From contig JANPWX010000081.1 in the NCBI GenBank assembly GCA_024734555.1, positions 774,452 to 838,451 on the forward strand: a stretch of DNA of 64,000 bases. Reading direction: 5' to 3'. A program made the translations under genes and the position numbers. The stretch comes from Trochalopteron elliotii (lineage: Eukaryota > Chordata > Aves > Passeriformes > Leiothrichidae). The notes beneath the pieces were generated by a model that was not told the DNA's origin, ran no database searches, and saw only the letters and a list, made by a program, of their open reading frames with translations. This document shows positions 60,790 to 64,000 of this stretch, in pieces; the stretch's first letter is position 1; every line of letters starts with the position of its first letter.

Positions 60790-61695
60790 TGTGGTGGGCT
60801 GATGTTGGCTGGATATCAGGTGTCCATTCTGTCATTCTGCTGAACAAGGAGGGGAGAAAATAAGAAAAAACCCTCATGGGTAAAGATAAAGACAATTTTA
60901 AAAGCAAAAGAAAAGATCATGCATGGAAGGAAAGGAAAATTCTGTACCTTTCAGCAGGTGATGCCCTGCCACTTCCTGAGAAGCAGGGCTTCAGCTGGGT
61001 AGTGGTTGCTACAGAAGGCAAATGTCACTACAGCAAATTTGCACCCCTCTCCTCCTCTTTTCTTAGCATTTATATCTGAGCAGACATCATGTGGTATGGA
61101 ATATCTCTTTGGTCAGATTGGGCCAGTTGCCCTGGCTGTGTCTTTTCCTGGGATCTTTCCCACCCTCAGATTAGTGATGAGGAGGAAACTTGGAGAGTCA
61201 TTCTTGGTGCTGTGTGAGCCCTGCTCAGGAGCAGCCTAAGCTCTGGTGTGTTACCAACACCTTTCCAGCCACAAATGCAAAGCACAGCACTCTGAGGGCT
61301 GCTGTAGGGAAAATTAAGTCCATCTCAGACATGTGACAGCTACAGCTGCTCTATAGCTGCACAGATAATTTGGCCCAACAAAAACCAGCTCAACCAGCCT
61401 AGCTCATTAGAGAACAAAAGTGAACAAATTCCTGGGTGTGTTACTGATAGGCCAAGTTCAAACTCAAACAAGGGACCCCAACCAATCCCTTTGAAGTCTA
61501 AATGCACTCATAGCATTGGCCAATGAGCTGAGTGAAGTTAAGATCCTTAACCCATCATGTGTGTAAGCATGGGAAATTTGCAGCCCCTGTATAAGGGGGT
61601 GCCTGACAAAACAATTCAGCTGTTGCTGCATGATCTCAGCGTGTTTATGTCACATTCTTATCTCCATCAACAGCAACACAGACAGACTCAGTACA
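60790..61695 (-). mobile_element. Solo LTR (ERVL-like), antisense, split by a second LTR
   Basis: The outer element occupies 60790-61331 and 61685-61695. On the plus strand it begins 'tgtggtgggctgatgttggc', passes 'gtggtatggaatatctcttt', 'ggccagttgccctggctgtg' and 'ctggtgtgttaccaacacct', and reaches 'gaaaattaagtccatctcagaca'. After the inner LTR it finishes 'gactcagtaca', so on the minus strand it starts TGTACTGAGTC. A TATA-like box (plus strand atttatat, 61068-61075) is present. The flanks GATGG (60785-60789) and GATGC (61696-61700) look like a 5-bp target duplication with one mutation, which suggests an ERVL-type element. The open frames at 60876-61239 are not genes. Confidence 0.88.
61332..61678 (+). 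mobile_element. Solo LTR (347 bp) nested in the LTR at 60790-61695, exact 6-bp target duplication
   Basis: It begins TGTGACAG and ends CAGCAACA, and is flanked by CAGACA at 61326-61331 and 61679-61684. It contains an attggccaat CCAAT-type palindrome (61515-61524) and a TATA box, gtataaggg, with TATAAG at 61590-61595, spaced like a promoter. Deleting it plus one CAGACA restores the terminus of the outer LTR. The 6-bp duplication suggests an ERVK-type element. No internal sequence remains. Plus orientation is inferred from the CCAAT-TATA order. Confidence 0.9.
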
Positions 61696-61700
61696 GATGC

Positions 61701-63270
61701 AAAATCTGGTATTTTAATTTTAACAATTATTTTTGTATACATAATGAAGATATTTTCTTTTGAGAGAATTAAGACTCAGAGAAGTAAAGCAAAGTTCTGA
61801 GATGTGGTGCCCTCCCAGTTTACAGCTCTGAAACATTTTAGCATAACAATGCCTCGTAACAGTGTTTTCAGAATGAAGCAGAGAATTTTTAGAGAAGCAG
61901 TAGAGAGAAATTTGCTCTGAATGCTTCTTCCTAGGCAGGTGTTCCTTCTCCACCCTTTAGAGACACAAAGAAAACAAACAAAAAACTTTAAATGAAATCC
62001 AAATACAATAATGATTACTTATTAGCTGCTGTTTACTCACCCTGTAGATAGATGCTTCTATATCCAAAGTCATTCAGCCCTCATGAGATAGTAACAATTA
62101 ACATTCTTACAGCAGATTAAAAATTTAATTAAATTTTTTTTAAAAGCTGAAATGGAAAAAGCAAGTTGAACACAACTACTAAAGACTACTTTCTATGATT
62201 CTAACTTGAACCTACCCTTTGCCAGTCTGTTGCTGAGAGATTTGTGGGAAAAAAAAAAAACATGACTGTTTACTTTCTGATTAAACTGTAATTCAACAAT
62301 TGCCTAGATTAAGTGTCTTTTCCTACCACTATTTTATTTCAAATTGAAGATCAAAATATGCATAATGTTTATATTAGAAAAACAGTGAAAGTATTTAAAT
62401 AAAGTTTTCAACTCTGTAAGTTAAAATACTTTCAAAAATACTAATCTTATTTTATCTTTACCAAATAAACAAATATGTGATATCAAATGTATGTTTTACT
62501 TTTTTTTAATATACATAAATGAGTCAGAAGTAGAGTACAGTTTATTAGGTCTGTTCTTTGCTTTTCTTCTTTTTCTCATCATTATTCCCTTTATAATGCT
62601 GAGAATAATTTGTGATAATGACATGAATTTCTTGTTTGAGTTGTTCGCCTTTCATCTAACCATTTATGCATTTCTGTTTTATGACTGGATAATGAGAAAT
62701 AACAAGTGAAGATTTGCAAAGATGTGCAAATACATGAAACACTGTGCTGTCAGCCTGCTCAGATACAAAAGGAATATTTTCTAAACTATAGCTGAAAATG
62801 TTCGATTTATAATTTTGCATCTGTACAAAAAAAAGTGCACATTTTCTTAAGCAAAAAAAATTCTAAAAAAAAAAGTTGAATATGACCACAAAAATGGTAT
62901 AGGGAGGAATCCTTTAGGTACTCTGCACACTCAGCTGCTGAAGCACATTGTGTGGCTGAAGGACATTCAGGATTTGAGTGATCAGGTGTGAAGTATGTAT
63001 ATTTAATTTTGAAGGAAATGTTTGTGCTTCAGGTTGTTGTTCTAGTTTTCCTTACTCCACTGTGTTAAGCAAGACTTATTTAAAGTTTGTCCATGAGGTT
63101 TGTTACATAATTTTCAAATAAGGAAAATAATTTCAAAAAGTACCATATTTCCTTTTCAAAGAGTCCCATCATTGCCATCTTTGAGATTTGCAGATGCTCC
63201 TCAGGTTGTAGAATTTGTATGTAATGCTCTGTGGGAAAAATCACAATCAGAACAGGAAAAAGAAATCAAA
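61701..63270. other. AT-rich stretch, no gene seen
   Basis: About 1.6 kb of AT-rich sequence with short A runs (62250-62261, 62863-62873). Frames at 61720-61953 and 62491-62709 have no recognisable domain. Confidence 0.5.
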
Positions 63271-63835
63271 TGTTTTTAGTGGTGATAAAGTTAATTTCTT
63301 CATGGTAGCTGCTTTGGTGCTGTGTTTTTATTCTGATAACATGGATGTTTTGGGTTCTGCTGAGCAGTGCTCACACAGTCAAGGCTTTTTTCACTTTTCG
63401 CACCACACATGAGTCATCTGGGAATGCCCAAGAAGTTGTGAGGGAACAGAGCCAGGGGACCTGACCCCAGCTGCCCAGCAGGATATCCCAGGCCATGCAG
63501 GATCATGCTCAGCAATGAAAGCTGGGTGAAGGAGAAGAAAAGAGGGAGGCACATTTGGAATGATGGTGTTTGTCTTGCCATGTCACTGTTATGCAGGATG
63601 GAGACCAGCTTTCCTGGATCTTGCTGAACTGCTGCCTTTGGGAATTGGTGAATGAACTGCTGATTTTTCTTTGCTTGTGTGCACAGCTTTTGCTTGTACC
63701 TATTAATCTGTCTTTAATGCCACTTATGAAATTTCTCACTTTAAACTTCTGTTTCTCTCCTCATCTCACTGAAGAGCAAGCATTGAGCAGCCCTTCTGTG
63801 GGGCTGAGCTGCCCACCTGGGGTTAAACTACAAAA
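63271..63835 (+). mobile_element. Solo LTR of an endogenous retrovirus (ERVL-like)
   Basis: It follows a familiar songbird LTR from end to end: 'gataaagttaatttcttcat' near the start, 'ctgctgagcagtgctcacac', 'caggatatcccaggccatgc', 'gatcatgctcagcaatgaaa' and 'gatggtgtttgtcttgccat'. It then has 'tttgcttgtacctattaatc' and the end 'ctggggttaaactacaa'. The TATA position has decayed (agcaatgaaag where agcatataaag would be expected), and the poly(A) signal region reads tattaatc. The start and end are eroded and no target duplication is visible. The short frames at 63215-63412 and 63509-63848 fall inside it and are not genes. Confidence 0.88.
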
Positions 63836-64000
63836 ATATGTGAGGTAAAAATGGCCATTTCACAGGGGACTCCAGAAGAAAATTAAACAGATTTTTAAAT
63901 TTTAAGTAGAACTTGAATATCCTTTTTGAGTATACATTTTTTTTAAATTTAGCTCTGATGGAAAGTGCAGTTATCATAAAATGCCTTATCTGTTTTTTTT

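Noticed and set aside
63261..63840. Target duplication for the last solo LTR
   Set aside because: The five bases before 63271 (tcaaa) and after 63835 (atatg) do not match, and shifting the ends by a few bases gives only A-rich coincidences.

Overview
This window looks like nuclear DNA of a songbird (passerine), taken from an AT-rich, gene-poor part of a chromosome, either intergenic or deep in an intron. I found no protein-coding exon, functional tRNA, rRNA or CRISPR array that I can defend. The open frames are short, lie in low-complexity or repeat sequence, or look like chance. The taxonomic call rests on many CR1 LINE fragments with the avian (ATTCTRTG)n-type 3' end, several avian-style endogenous retrovirus LTRs, and a tRNA-Ile-headed SINE with a CR1-like tail (12835-12978) that matches the zebra-finch SINE TguSINE1 as I remember it.

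Layout: 1-6.3 kb holds an old LTR (873-1725) invaded by an A/C-rich tract, a CR1 3' end, an AACCA pentamer array and a less certain LTR (5560-6270). 7.7-11.3 kb holds a 1.25 kb CR1 reverse-transcriptase fragment carrying a 44-bp triplication, then a long solo LTR (10214-11290). 12.8 kb is the SINE. 13-27 kb is mostly unique AT-rich sequence with a GGAA array, a 42-base poly(A) and an A/C-rich tract. 27.4-29.3 kb is another CR1 and a polypyrimidine tract. 33-40 kb has a CR1 scrap, a solo LTR with an exact 6-bp target duplication (37394-38052), a rearranged CR1 with an inverted 5' part, and one more CR1 fragment. 41.3 kb is a C-run tract with a canonical G-quadruplex motif on the minus strand, followed by a 394-base assembly gap (41873-42266). 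44.5-47.5 kb is a CR1 split by a minus-strand LTR, then a further CR1. 51.4-52.4 kb and 60.8-61.7 kb are two independent LTR-inside-LTR nests. 56.7 and 58.8 kb are small CR1 and LTR scraps, and 63.3-63.8 kb is a last solo LTR.

I see no gene system working together here. What the window records best is transposon history. Three LTR-into-repeat insertions can be ordered in time, and target duplications of 4, 5 and 6 bp suggest at least three retroviral lineages have been active. All the LTRs appear solo, with no gag, pol or env sequence recognised. Repeat families were recognised from memory of their consensus sequences, without a database search, so family names are tentative and boundaries without target duplications are approximate.
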